36,372 nt of DNA from Tepidamorphaceae bacterium (GTDB lineage: Bacteria > Pseudomonadota > Alphaproteobacteria > Rhizobiales > JAKSCL01): positions 1 through 36,372 of the forward strand of contig JANQPO010000006.1 of NCBI GenBank assembly GCA_028289445.1, written 5' to 3'. The position numbers and the translations under genes were made by a program. Positions 18,570 through 27,140 of this stretch are shown piece after piece (the stretch's first letter is position 1; every line of letters begins with the position of its first letter). Under the pieces are notes generated by a model. The model made no database searches and was not told the origin of the DNA. It saw only the letters and a list, made by a program, of their open reading frames with translations.

Positions 18570-19243
18570 GCGAACGCCTGCGCCATATCATATTCGATTG
18601 CGACGGAACGCTGGTCGACAGCCAGAACATCATTTGCGCGGCGATGGAGCGAGCGTTTTGGACCGTTGATCGGCCGGCGCCGGAGCGCAGCCATACACTG
18701 TCAATCGTCGGTCTGTCCCTGCCGCAGGCGATGGCGATCATGGCTCCCGACGCGGATGACACCGAGCGTGAGCGGCTCGTTGCTGCCTATAAGGCCGCGT
18801 TTGCAACCCTTCGCGCCGACGCGACCTACCACGAACCGTTATTTCCAGGCGCACGCGTTGCCGTGGACAGGCTGGTCGATGAGCCGGGGTCGATCCTCTC
18901 CATGGCGACCGGCAAGTCGCGGCGTGGCGTTGCCGCGATCTTGGCGCTGCACGACATGGAGAACGTTTTTCAGTCCGTTCACACGGCGGATGACGGCCCA
19001 TCGAAACCCCATCCGCACATGATCCAGTCGGCGCTCGCAGGCTCCGGTGTCACACCGGATCGCGCCGTCATGGTCGGCGACACGACCTATGACATTGAAA
19101 TGGCGCTCGCCGCGGGTGCCATTCCCATTTGCGTCGATTGGGGGTATCACCCGGCTGAGGCCTTGCGCGCGGCCGGCGCTGTGCGCGTGGTATCGGTGTT
19201 CGATGAGCTGGCGGATGCGCTCGATGCGTTGGTGCCGGCATAA
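18566..19243 (+). CDS. HAD-superfamily phosphatase, phosphoglycolate-phosphatase-like
   Basis: This 225-residue protein is a subfamily IA HAD hydrolase. Motif I is IIFDCDGTLVDS with nucleophile Asp11 and acid/base Asp13; motif II is MATGKS (the Thr); the motif III Lys lies in SKPHPHM; and motif IV is VGDTTYDIEMA. A helical cap sits between motif I and II (about 20-85). Family members hydrolyse 2-phosphoglycolate or related small phosphates, and the exact substrate is not readable. It is often paired with the rluC-like gene and ATP12 in alphaproteobacteria. It overlaps rluC by four bases. Confidence 0.9.
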   Translation: MSERLRHIIFDCDGTLVDSQNIICAAMERAFWTVDRPAPERSHTLSIVGLSLPQAMAIMAPDADDTERERLVAAYKAAFATLRADATYHEPLFPGARVAVDRLVDEPGSILSMATGKSRRGVAAILALHDMENVFQSVHTADDGPSKPHPHMIQSALAGSGVTPDRAVMVGDTTYDIEMALAAGAIPICVDWGYHPAEALRAAGAVRVVSVFDELADALDALVPA

Positions 19244-19254
19244 GAGAAGGCGAT

Positions 19255-20019
19255 ATGAGCGAAACGTCCTGGGGCGACATCGATCCGGTCCGTGCCGCTG
19301 CTCAGGCTTCGGCGCCGGAGCGGCTGAAGCGGTTTTACGATGTTGTCGCGCTGGAGCCGCAAGCGGACGGTGTTGCTTTGACGCTCGATGGCCGGCCGGC
19401 GCGCACGCCGGGTAAGCGGCCGCTGGTCATGCCTGTCGGTGCGCTGGCTGACGCCGTGGCCGAAGAGTGGCGCGCGCAGGTTGAATTCATCGACCCGACG
19501 GCGATGCCCGCGACCCGTGTCGCCAATACGACGATAGACGGCGTCGCCGATAACATGGCCGATGTGCGAGACGAGATCCTGAAATATGCTCAATCCGACT
19601 TAATCTGTTATCGCGCGGACAAACCCGAGGCGCTGTGCAATCGCCAAACAGAGGCCTGGGACCCAGTCATTGAATGGATTGAGCGAACATTCGGCGAAAA
19701 ACCGGTTCTGGCCGGCGGTATCGTGCATGTCGAACAGCCCCATGGGCTCATCGACGTGATTGCCGGATCGCGACTAGGCGAACTCGATCCGTTCACATTG
19801 AACGGTCTCTACACGGTCACGGTGCTGACGGGATCGGCGTTCCTAGCGCTTGCCGTCCATGCTTCGTTTCTCGATCCCTGTACCGCCTGGTCTGCCGCTC
19901 ATGTCGACGAGGACTGGCAGATCGAGCAATGGGGCGACGATGAGATCGCGTCCGCACGCCGGGCGGCTTATCGGCAGGAGTTCGATGCGGCCGTCCTTTG
20001 CCTGCCGGGGCATGTCTGA
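19255..20019 (+). CDS. ATP12-family F1-ATPase assembly chaperone
   Basis: ATP12 proteins bind the alpha subunit of F1-ATPase during assembly in mitochondria, and alphaproteobacteria carry homologues. The 254-residue protein shows RLKRFYDVVALEPQADGVAL (about 22-41), LDGRPARTPGKRPLVMP (about 43-59), EWRAQVEFIDPTAMPATRVAN (about 72-92) and DLICYRADKPEAL (about 116-128), as expected for this family. No ATP synthase genes are in the window, which is normal for these genomes. The ATG at 19255 is preceded by AAGAGAAGGCGAT. Its stop overlaps the next gene. Confidence 0.92.
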   Translation: MSETSWGDIDPVRAAAQASAPERLKRFYDVVALEPQADGVALTLDGRPARTPGKRPLVMPVGALADAVAEEWRAQVEFIDPTAMPATRVANTTIDGVADNMADVRDEILKYAQSDLICYRADKPEALCNRQTEAWDPVIEWIERTFGEKPVLAGGIVHVEQPHGLIDVIAGSRLGELDPFTLNGLYTVTVLTGSAFLALAVHASFLDPCTAWSAAHVDEDWQIEQWGDDEIASARRAAYRQEFDAAVLCLPGHV

Positions 20020-20713
20020 GGTCATGATCGTTTCCCATCGTCATCGCTTTATCTTCTTGAAGACGAAGAAAACCGCCGGATCGAGCCTTGAATATGCGCT
20101 TGCCGATCTGTGCGGTGACGAGGACATCATCACGCCGGCTTCGCGCGACGAAGAACCGGTTCGGCGTGGCCGCAAAGCGCAGAATTTTTGGTTGCCGGCG
20201 CATCAACGCTCGCCAATCAACGTCATACGCGCCGTCTTCAGCGAGCATCCGGAGCGCTATATCGGCTTTTACAATCACATGCCGGCGCATCGCGTGAAGG
20301 CGCTCTTGGGCGATGAGATTTGGTCGAGCTACTTCAAGTTCGCGTTCGAGCGCAATCCCTGGGACCGGCAGGTGTCGCTTTACTTCTGGCGGTTCCCCGA
20401 TCCCGACACTCGTCCCAGTTTCGAAGCGTTCCTTACCGAACGTCGCTATGTTCGCAAGGCGCGCAACTGGTCGATCTATACGATTAATGACCAATTGGCA
20501 GTCGACCGGATTGCCCGCTATGAAAGCCTGGAAGACGACTTGAAGGCGATCTGCGACGATCTCGGTGCCGGGACGCCCGGTTCGCTGCCGAAGTTGAAGA
20601 CCGGTACGCGCGAGGGCGGGCGCGGATATCGCCAGTATTACACCGACCAGACTCGTGCCATCGTCGCGGACTGGTATCAAAAGGAAATCGCGGCGTTCGG
20701 CTACGCATTCTGA
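20012..20713 (+). CDS. Small sulfotransferase-like protein (Sulfotransfer_2 type)
   Basis: The 233-residue protein resembles PAPS-dependent carbohydrate sulfotransferases. A 5'-phosphosulfate-binding loop, [15 protein letters not shown] (16-30), is followed by a YNHMPAHR segment (87-94) and a 3'-phosphate-binding motif [17 protein letters not shown] (110-126). No signal peptide or membrane span is seen, so it should act in the cytoplasm. The acceptor is unknown; polysaccharide or lipid sugars are possible. The start is uncertain: ATG 20012 overlaps the ATP12 stop by eight bases, and ATG 20024 is an alternative. It is less expected here than its neighbours and may be an accessory insertion between ATP12 and pccB. 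Confidence 0.72.
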   Translation: MSEVMIVSHRHRFIFLKTKKTAGSSLEYALADLCGDEDIITPASRDEEPVRRGRKAQNFWLPAHQRSPINVIRAVFSEHPERYIGFYNHMPAHRVKALLGDEIWSSYFKFAFERNPWDRQVSLYFWRFPDPDTRPSFEAFLTERRYVRKARNWSIYTINDQLAVDRIARYESLEDDLKAICDDLGAGTPGSLPKLKTGTREGGRGYRQYYTDQTRAIVADWYQKEIAAFGYAF

Positions 20714-20726
20714 TCGGGGAGCCACC

Positions 20727-22259
20727 ATGAAACATATTCTTGAGGAACTTGAGACCCGGCGCCAAACCGCGCGCATCGGTGGCGGCCAAAGGCGGATCGA
20801 TGCCCAACACGCGCGCGGCAAGCTGACGGCGCGAGAGCGGATTTCAGCGCTTCTCGACGATGATTCCTTTGAGGAGTTCGACATGTTCGTCGAACATCGG
20901 TGCTCGGACTTCGGCATGGAAAAGTCGAAGATCGCCGGCGACGGCGTCGTCACCGGCTGGGGCACGGTCAATGGCCGCCTGACCTATGTTTTCGCGAAGG
21001 ATTTCACCGTATTTGGCGGCTCGCTGTCGGAAACGCATGCCCTAAAGATCACCAAGCTTCAGGATATGGCGCTGCGCAATCGCGCGCCGATCATCGGGCT
21101 GTTCGATGCCGGAGGTGCGCGCATCCAGGAGGGCGTTGCCGCGCTCGGCGGTTACGGCGAAGTGTTCCAGCGCAATGTCGTGTCGTCTGGCGTCATCCCG
21201 CAGATCTCGGTGATCATGGGGCCGTGCGCCGGTGGCGATGCTTATTCACCGGCGATGACCGACTTCATTTTCATGGTGCGCGACACCTCCTACATGTTCG
21301 TCACCGGGCCGGACGTGGTGAAGACCGTGACCAACGAAACGGTGACGGCGGAGGAACTCGGCGGCGCGTCGGTTCACACGACGCGGTCGTCGATTGCCGA
21401 TGGCGCGTTCGATAACGATATCGAGGCGATCCTGGAGATGCGGCGGCTGATCGATTTCCTGCCGCTCAACAATACGGATGGCGTACCGGAACTGCCGAGT
21501 TTCGACGATCCCGATCGATATGAGATGGCGCTCGATACGCTGATCCCGGATAATCCCAACAAGCCCTACGACATGAGGGAACTGATCCTGAAAACCGTCG
21601 ACGAAGGCGACTTCTTCGAGATTCAGGCGGCTTTTGCGGCCAACATTGTTACGGGATTCGGCCGTTTGGAGGGACGCACCGTCGGGTTTGTCGCGAACCA
21701 GCCCATGGTGCTGGCGGGGGTGCTCGATGCCGACGCATCCAGAAAGGGCGCGCGGTTCGTCCGGTTTTGCGACTGCTTCAACATCCCGATCGTCACCTTC
21801 GTCGATGTGCCAGGCTTTCTGCCCGGGACCGCTCAGGAATATGGCGGCTTGATCAAGCACGGCGCCAAGCTTCTCTTCGCCTATGCGGAGGCAACGGTGC
21901 CCAAGGTTACGGTCATCACCCGCAAGGCATATGGCGGCGCGTATGTCGTCATGGCGTCGAAGCACCTATCCAGTGACATCAACTACGCCTGGCCGACGGC
22001 GGAGATCGCGGTCATGGGCGCCAAGGGGGCGACGGAGATCCTCTACCGCAACGAACTCGACGATCCGGACAAGATCGCGGCCCGCACAAAGGATTATGAA
22101 GATCGCTTCGCCAATCCGTTCATCGCCGCCGAACGAGGCTATATCGACGAAGTTATCATGCCTCATTCGACCCGGCGTCGGGTGTCCAGAGCGTTGCGAC
22201 GCCTGCGCTCCAAGGAAGCGGAGACCCCTTGGAAGAAGCATGACAATCTGCCGCTCTAG
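20727..22259 (+). CDS. pccB: Propionyl-CoA carboxylase beta subunit (carboxyltransferase)
   Basis: This subunit moves the carboxyl group from carboxybiotin to propionyl-CoA, giving methylmalonyl-CoA. The 510-residue protein has the N- and C-terminal crotonase-like carboxyltransferase halves: [19 protein letters not shown] and [20 protein letters not shown] in the first, [19 protein letters not shown] and [16 protein letters not shown] in the second. ATG 20727 follows GGGGAGCCACC. Length and motifs fit PccB better than acetyl-CoA or methylcrotonyl-CoA carboxylase beta subunits, though substrate is inferred. The partner pccA is 8.4 kb downstream. It starts 13 bases after the sulfotransferase-like gene. 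Confidence 0.9.
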   Translation: MKHILEELETRRQTARIGGGQRRIDAQHARGKLTARERISALLDDDSFEEFDMFVEHRCSDFGMEKSKIAGDGVVTGWGTVNGRLTYVFAKDFTVFGGSLSETHALKITKLQDMALRNRAPIIGLFDAGGARIQEGVAALGGYGEVFQRNVVSSGVIPQISVIMGPCAGGDAYSPAMTDFIFMVRDTSYMFVTGPDVVKTVTNETVTAEELGGASVHTTRSSIADGAFDNDIEAILEMRRLIDFLPLNNTDGVPELPSFDDPDRYEMALDTLIPDNPNKPYDMRELILKTVDEGDFFEIQAAFAANIVTGFGRLEGRTVGFVANQPMVLAGVLDADASRKGARFVRFCDCFNIPIVTFVDVPGFLPGTAQEYGGLIKHGAKLLFAYAEATVPKVTVITRKAYGGAYVVMASKHLSSDINYAWPTAEIAVMGAKGATEILYRNELDDPDKIAARTKDYEDRFANPFIAAERGYIDEVIMPHSTRRRVSRALRRLRSKEAETPWKKHDNLPL

Positions 22260-22394
22260 CGAACCGCCGCTGTTTGATGGCGCTAACCCCCTGTTAACGC
22301 CGTTTGCCCCTCAGGTATTGGGTTAAGCCTTTGGTTCCTAGATGGGGCCTAGTCTTCTGCATTCAAGCGTAGCAGGCAGTGCAGAGATTGGTCG

Positions 22395-23336
22395 ATGGGC
22401 GACAAGCGTTCGGTTGTCCGTGAACGGGTTCTGGGAAAACGGGCGATTTCGGCGGACGATGCGGCGGCATTGATGCATGCCGCATTCCCGCATGGCGTTA
22501 TCGACCGCAACGATGCAGAGCAGCTTCTAGAGATCGGCTGCTGTGTCGATGCAGCGGCGCCGGAGTGGGATGCCTTTTACACCGACGCTATCGTCAACTA
22601 TGTCGGCCGCGAGGCGGAGCCAGACGGTATCGTCAGCCGCGAGACGGCCCTGTGGCTGATCACGAAGATCACCTTAAATGGAAAGCTGCGCCGGTTCTCA
22701 GACCTCGACGCGATCATCCGGATCGTCGAAATGGCCGTTTCGAGCCCGATGATGCTGCAGGTGTTCGCTCTTCGCCAAGTCCGAGACGCGATCGTCAACG
22801 GGCACGGCGCGGCGCGTCATTGCCGTCCCGGCATTGTCGGCCAGGTCACCGCCGATGATGTCAACCTTGTCCGCCGCACACTGCTGGCCAATGAGAGCCG
22901 GTATCCGCGCCCTATTGCGCGCGACGAGGCGGATATCCTGTTCGACATCAACGAACGCTCGCAGGAAGCGGACAATCACCCAGACTGGGCCGATCTCTTC
23001 GTCAAAGCCGTCGCGAACTGCATTATGGCCGGTTGCGGCTATGTCGTTCCGCCGCGCCAGGTCGTCTTCTATCAGTTGCCATCGATCGCCGATTTCCGGG
23101 GATATGATTCGCCGATCGGCCAGATGGCTTCGAAATTGAGCGCGGTATGTGCTGCTTACGGGCGCTCGGATGCGTGCGGTGATATGACTGACACGCCCGA
23201 AACACGCTGGTTAGCCGAACGCATCGGGCGCGATGGCCGAATACTGGAGAATGAACGTTTGCTGTTGGCGCTGTTGCGCGGTGGCGACGTTGTTCTACCC
23301 GCCTCGCTCCAGACCCTTGTCGACACCGCCGCGTAA
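22395..23336 (+). CDS. Unrecognised protein with an internal duplication
   Basis: I do not recognise this 313-residue protein. It has no signal peptide or membrane span and looks soluble and helical. It consists of two copies of one unit. Unit 1 (about 17-132) has ISADDAAAL, IDRNDAEQLLEI, WDAFYTDAIVNYV and DGIVSRETALWLITKI. Unit 2 (about 149-312) has VTADDVNLV, IARDEADILFDI, WADLFVKAVANCIM and, near the end, ETRWLAERIGRDGRIL. The second unit has about 50 extra residues after VVPPRQV. The acidic DD/RD turns recall regulatory helical repeats, but I see no true EF-hand loop. It stands alone, 135 bases after pccB, and converges with the next gene. Confidence 0.85.
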   Translation: MGDKRSVVRERVLGKRAISADDAAALMHAAFPHGVIDRNDAEQLLEIGCCVDAAAPEWDAFYTDAIVNYVGREAEPDGIVSRETALWLITKITLNGKLRRFSDLDAIIRIVEMAVSSPMMLQVFALRQVRDAIVNGHGAARHCRPGIVGQVTADDVNLVRRTLLANESRYPRPIARDEADILFDINERSQEADNHPDWADLFVKAVANCIMAGCGYVVPPRQVVFYQLPSIADFRGYDSPIGQMASKLSAVCAAYGRSDACGDMTDTPETRWLAERIGRDGRILENERLLLALLRGGDVVLPASLQTLVDTAA

Positions 23337-23386
23337 CCTACCGCGCGCCACAGCTGGCAAACCTTTGTCTTGATACCGCGCAAGAG

Positions 23387-24232
23387 TTACGGCGCCCGCA
23401 GCCGCTCGGCATGCCACGCAATGTGATCGGCCATGAACGTCGAAATGAAGAAATAGGAGTGGTCGTAGCCTGGCTGCATGCGCAAGGTCAGCGGGATGCC
23501 GGCGCACTTGCAGGCCGCCTCCAGCCGGTCTGGCATGAGGCCCGCTTCAAGAAATGGATCGGCATCGCCCTGATCGACGAGAATCTCTGAGACGCGCGCG
23601 CCGTCATCTATTAGTACGCATGTATCGTGATGGCGCCATATCGTCTCGTCGTCACCCAGATAGGCGCCAAAGGCGCGGCGCGCCCACTCCGCCGCCATCG
23701 GATTGACGATCGGCGCGAAGGCCGACACGGACCGAAAGCGGTCGGGCTGCTTGAGGGCCAGGGTCAATGCACCGTGCCCACCCATGGAATGCCCAAAAAT
23801 GCTCTGTCGGTCCGGCGCTGCTGGAAAGTTGGCGAACACGATCTCCGGCAGTTCGTCACGGATATAGGTTTCCATGCTGTAGTGAGGTGCCCAAGGCGCC
23901 TCTGTCGCATCGATATAGAACCCGGCTCCAGTCCCGATTTGCCAGTCGTCGGCGATGTCGTGGATATTGTCGCCGCGTGGGCTGGTGTCCGGGCACACGA
24001 TGATGAGCCCATAGTCCGCTGCCGCTCGGCGATACTCGCCCTTTTCCATGACGTTGGCATGGGTGCAGGTCAGGCCGGAGAGATACCACAAGACCGGGCA
24101 GGGGGCGTTCGCTGCCTGAGGCGGAACGAAAACAGCGAACGTCATGTCGCAACCGCAAGCGGTGCTTTTGTGCCGGTAGACGCCCTGCATTCCGCCATGG
24201 CTGATGACTTCAGAAACGACCTCGATTGTCAT
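23387..24232 (-). CDS. fghA: S-formylglutathione hydrolase
   Basis: This esterase-D-type enzyme hydrolyses S-formylglutathione to formate and glutathione, the second step of glutathione-dependent formaldehyde oxidation. The 281-residue alpha/beta hydrolase has the nucleophile Ser149 in SIFGHSMGGHGAL, the acid in DQGDADPFL (about 220-228) and His258 in GYDHSYFF. LSGLTCTHANVMEKGEY (51-67) is the family signature. I chose the start at 24232 because GGAGG lies nine bases upstream; the ATG at 24238 is too close to it. The dehydrogenase for step one is on the same strand about 4.7 kb away (28912-30021), not adjacent. Confidence 0.95.
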   Translation of the reverse strand: MTIEVVSEVISHGGMQGVYRHKSTACGCDMTFAVFVPPQAANAPCPVLWYLSGLTCTHANVMEKGEYRRAAADYGLIIVCPDTSPRGDNIHDIADDWQIGTGAGFYIDATEAPWAPHYSMETYIRDELPEIVFANFPAAPDRQSIFGHSMGGHGALTLALKQPDRFRSVSAFAPIVNPMAAEWARRAFGAYLGDDETIWRHHDTCVLIDDGARVSEILVDQGDADPFLEAGLMPDRLEAACKCAGIPLTLRMQPGYDHSYFFISTFMADHIAWHAERLRAP

Positions 24233-24351
24233 CGGCATCTGCCTCCGCTCGCCTGCTGGACCGATGCACAAAACCGCCTCCGTCCCGACCGGTCAATAGG
24301 TCTGTCAGCATTGATGAATACGCGGATTGCGGACGGAGCAAAGACCGGCGA

Positions 24352-25302
24352 ATGTGGGGCATGCGCATTGGATCCGCCTCGGCCAGTTTGAGACAACCCG
24401 CTCCTAGTGGGCCTTCCAGGGCTCAGGCTGCTCGCGGATTCGCTCTGATGGCAGCGGCGATGCTGTTGATGCCTGGGATCGATGCGATCGCCAAACTCCT
24501 GTCGGCCACGATCTCTCCGCTTCAGGTGACGTGGGGGCGGTTTTTCTTTCAAGTGCTTTTGATGGCGCCGCTGGTGATCATATTTTCCGGCTGGCGCGGC
24601 CTTTGGCCAAACCGGGTGTTGGGCAACGCGCTGCGTGGCCTTCTGATCGCGCTTGCGAGCCTCTTCTTTTTCACGGCCGTGAAGTTCATGCCGCTCGCTG
24701 ACACGCTTGCGATCTTCTTTGTCGAGCCAATGATCCTGACAGTGCTCTCGGCTGTGGTTCTCAAAGAGCATGTTGGCTGGCCGCGGCGAATCGCCGTGAT
24801 TGTCGGTTTCATCGGCGCACTGGTCGTCATCAGGCCGAGTTTCGCTAGCGTTGGCCCGGTGGCGCTTTTGCCGGTTGGGGCGGCTTTCTCCTTTGCTTTC
24901 TACTTGATCCTGACCCGGCGATTGACGCGGTATGACGGCGCGTTGACGATGCAATTCGCGGCCGGTGTGTCGGGGATGGTGTTGCTTTCGCTATGTCTTG
25001 CCATCGGCCATTGGCTGGCAATTCCAGCGATTGCGCCCAGTCTGGCGACGCCGCAGGTCTGGGGCCTCCTGATCGTGATCGGTCTCGTTGCAACCCTTGG
25101 CCATTTGATGGTGGTGGCGGCATTTCAGCGCCTTCCGGCCTCCATGTTGGCGGGGTTCCAATACTTGGAGATTGTCAGCGGTACACTGCTAGGCCTTTGG
25201 ATTTTCGGCGATTTTCCAGACCCGATCACATGGCTCGGCGTTGCCATCATCATCGCGTCGGGCCTGTTCATTTACTGGCGCGAGGCGCGTATATCCGGCT
25301 GA
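24352..25302 (+). CDS. EamA/DMT-family membrane transporter
   Basis: A drug/metabolite-transporter-superfamily protein with about ten membrane spans made of two EamA repeats. The first repeat has PGIDAIAKLLSATISPLQVTW and FVEPMILTVLSAVVLKE; the second ends in PDPITWLGVAIIIASGLFIY. Such proteins export metabolites or small organic compounds, and the substrate cannot be read. From ATG 24352 it is 316 residues, about the family length. The start is uncertain: ATG 24361 or 24448 are possible, and longer in-frame sequence overlaps the fghA start. It is divergent from fghA with 119 bases between them. Confidence 0.85.
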   Translation: MWGMRIGSASASLRQPAPSGPSRAQAARGFALMAAAMLLMPGIDAIAKLLSATISPLQVTWGRFFFQVLLMAPLVIIFSGWRGLWPNRVLGNALRGLLIALASLFFFTAVKFMPLADTLAIFFVEPMILTVLSAVVLKEHVGWPRRIAVIVGFIGALVVIRPSFASVGPVALLPVGAAFSFAFYLILTRRLTRYDGALTMQFAAGVSGMVLLSLCLAIGHWLAIPAIAPSLATPQVWGLLIVIGLVATLGHLMVVAAFQRLPASMLAGFQYLEIVSGTLLGLWIFGDFPDPITWLGVAIIIASGLFIYWREARISG

Positions 25303-25383
25303 TTCACGGCCGGCGTGCATAAAGCCTTTATTCACCAATAACGCGTATCTCGAAAATAATGCAACTAATACGGGATAATCGGA

Positions 25384-26871
25384 ATGTTCTCGCTCGGGCC
25401 GAACCGCGCACTGACAAAGCAGATGCTTGCGACGCTGGATGGGATTTCAGCGAATGTGATGGTCGCTGACGTCAACTGTAAGATCGTCTATTTGAATGAT
25501 GCTGTCACAGACTTTCTAACCGGCGCCGAAGACGAAATCCGCAAAGACCTGCCGGATTTTTGCGTTAGCAATCTTGTTGGGGCGAGCATTGATGATTTTC
25601 ACACGAACCCCGAACATCAGCGCTCCATGTTGGCGGATCTCACCGAGACGCATGAGGCGACGATTGCCATCGGCGGCGTGACATTCGATCTCATCGCCAA
25701 GCCTATTTTTGATGATAATGGCGCCAGGCTTGGGACGTCCGTCGAGTGGAAGGATGCGTCTAGGCGGATCGCGGGGGCGAGTTACAGGGCGCAAATCGAC
25801 GCCGTCAGCCGCTCGCAGGCGGTGATTTCTTTTGAGCCTGATGGAACGATAGTCAGTGCCAACGAGAACTTTCTTGCCGCGACTGGCTACGCGCTCGACG
25901 AGATTGTCGGCAAGCACCATCGCATCTTCGTCGATCCGACCTATGCCGCCTCTGCGGAATACGCCGAGTTTTGGGCGAAGCTCGGCGCTGGGGAGTTCGA
26001 CGCGGGCGAATACAAGCGCTTCACCAAGACCGGTGACGCGCTTTGGATCAACGCGACCTACAATCCGATGGTCGATGACCAGGGTGCTGTCTTCGGCGTC
26101 GTCAAATTCGCGGTTGATATCACCGATGAGATCGCACGGCGCGAGCGTAGTCGCGAAGCGCGGAAAACGATCACTGAGGATATGCCGGAGGTTTCGAGCG
26201 CCGTTTCGATCGCCAATCAGCAGGCAACGAACGCAGCCGCTGCGGCAACGAAGACAACAGAAAACGTTCAGTCGATCGCCGGCGGAGTAGAAGAACTCGT
26301 GGCATCGGTGAATGAGATCAATCGGCAGGTCGCCGAGGCGAGCAACATTTCTCGTCAGGCGGAAACCGAAGCGAAGAATACCACGGAGATCGTGTCGAGC
26401 CTGTCTGAGGCAGCCGGCGAAATCGAGAACGTGGTCAAGCTCATCTCAGACATTGCCGAGCAGACCAATCTGTTGGCGCTCAACGCCACCATTGAAGCAG
26501 CACGCGCAGGCGAGGCCGGCAAGGGTTTCGCGGTCGTTGCGGCAGAAGTCAAGGATCTGGCCAATCAGACCAGCAAAGCGACTGAGGAAATCGGACAGCG
26601 CATCACCAACGTTCAGAACTCGACCGGAGAAGCCGTGTCCGCGATTGAGGTCATCTCAAAGACCATCACCAAGATCAACGAAATCACCACGGTCATCACA
26701 TCAGCGGTGGAGGAGCAGTCGGTCACGACCGGCGAGATGTCATCCAACATGCAGGTCGCGGCCGAGGGGGTTCGGTCGATCAGCGAAGGCATGAACGAGA
26801 TCGCCGACGTGACTCAGCGTGTCGACCAATCCACCCAGAAAATCCAAGAAGCCGCCATGGCGCTTGGATAG
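25384..26871 (+). CDS. Soluble methyl-accepting chemotaxis protein with two PAS domains
   Basis: The 495-residue protein has no membrane span or HAMP domain. PAS 1 covers about 15-125 ([20 protein letters not shown] at 25-44) and PAS 2 about 140-250 ([45 protein letters not shown]). The methyl-accepting signalling part covers about 270-495, with the conserved hairpin tip [20 protein letters not shown] and [15 protein letters not shown] (about 356-390). No CheR-binding pentapeptide is at the C-terminus. PAS-PAS-MCP without membrane segments is the architecture of BdlA, a Pseudomonas biofilm dispersal protein, but the function here is unknown. The upstream 81 bases are AT-rich with only a weak ribosome binding site. 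Confidence 0.92.
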   Translation: MFSLGPNRALTKQMLATLDGISANVMVADVNCKIVYLNDAVTDFLTGAEDEIRKDLPDFCVSNLVGASIDDFHTNPEHQRSMLADLTETHEATIAIGGVTFDLIAKPIFDDNGARLGTSVEWKDASRRIAGASYRAQIDAVSRSQAVISFEPDGTIVSANENFLAATGYALDEIVGKHHRIFVDPTYAASAEYAEFWAKLGAGEFDAGEYKRFTKTGDALWINATYNPMVDDQGAVFGVVKFAVDITDEIARRERSREARKTITEDMPEVSSAVSIANQQATNAAAAATKTTENVQSIAGGVEELVASVNEINRQVAEASNISRQAETEAKNTTEIVSSLSEAAGEIENVVKLISDIAEQTNLLALNATIEAARAGEAGKGFAVVAAEVKDLANQTSKATEEIGQRITNVQNSTGEAVSAIEVISKTITKINEITTVITSAVEEQSVTTGEMSSNMQVAAEGVRSISEGMNEIADVTQRVDQSTQKIQEAAMALG

Positions 26872-26904
26872 GTCGTCGTCTCCCGGACGCAGCCACGGCG
26901 ACCA

Positions 26905-26938
26905 TCAATGCCGGCCTTCGGGCCGGCATTGACATTTT
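26905..26938 (+). terminator. Intrinsic terminator after the chemoreceptor gene
   Basis: A 12-bp perfect stem (TCAATGCCGGCC, 26905-26916, with its complement at 26921-26932) has a TTCG tetraloop and is followed by CATTTTGC. The T-run is short, but the stem is very stable. Confidence 0.82.
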
Positions 26939-26971
26939 GCGGACTGTCCATGGACTTCCGATCAGTTTCAT

Positions 26972-26988
26972 CGATTTGTCGCAAATCG
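26972..26988 (+). promoter_or_regulatory. Perfect palindrome upstream of the BCCT transporter, possible operator
   Basis: CGATTTG-TCG-CAAATCG is a perfect 7-bp inverted repeat with a 3-base spacer. It lies after the chemoreceptor terminator and 152 bases before the transporter ATG, so it is in the likely promoter region. Its size suits a dimeric regulator. I cannot assign the regulator. No gene lies between the terminator and 27141. Confidence 0.45.
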
Positions 26989-27140
26989 GACAGCGCGGGA
27001 CGAGATCAGGTCTGCCAAGCGGTCACGATTAGCTGACCGTGCGTCACATTGGCGCACTGCGGTTGGAGCCGACGGCTCACCCAGTTGGCGCTGCATTGGC
27101 GTTGTCATGCCGGCGGCGTCCGCGAAGAAGGGTAGGCGTC

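Noticed and set aside
19817..20971. 384-residue open frame on the - strand across the sulfotransferase-like gene
   Set aside because: It also covers the ends of ATP12 and pccB, which are certain. The + strand frame has PAPS-binding motifs; the - strand one has none.
25303..25383. TAAAGCCT before the chemoreceptor as a sigma-28 flagellar promoter
   Set aside because: The -35-like part matches, but no GCCGATAA-like -10 is found at the required distance.
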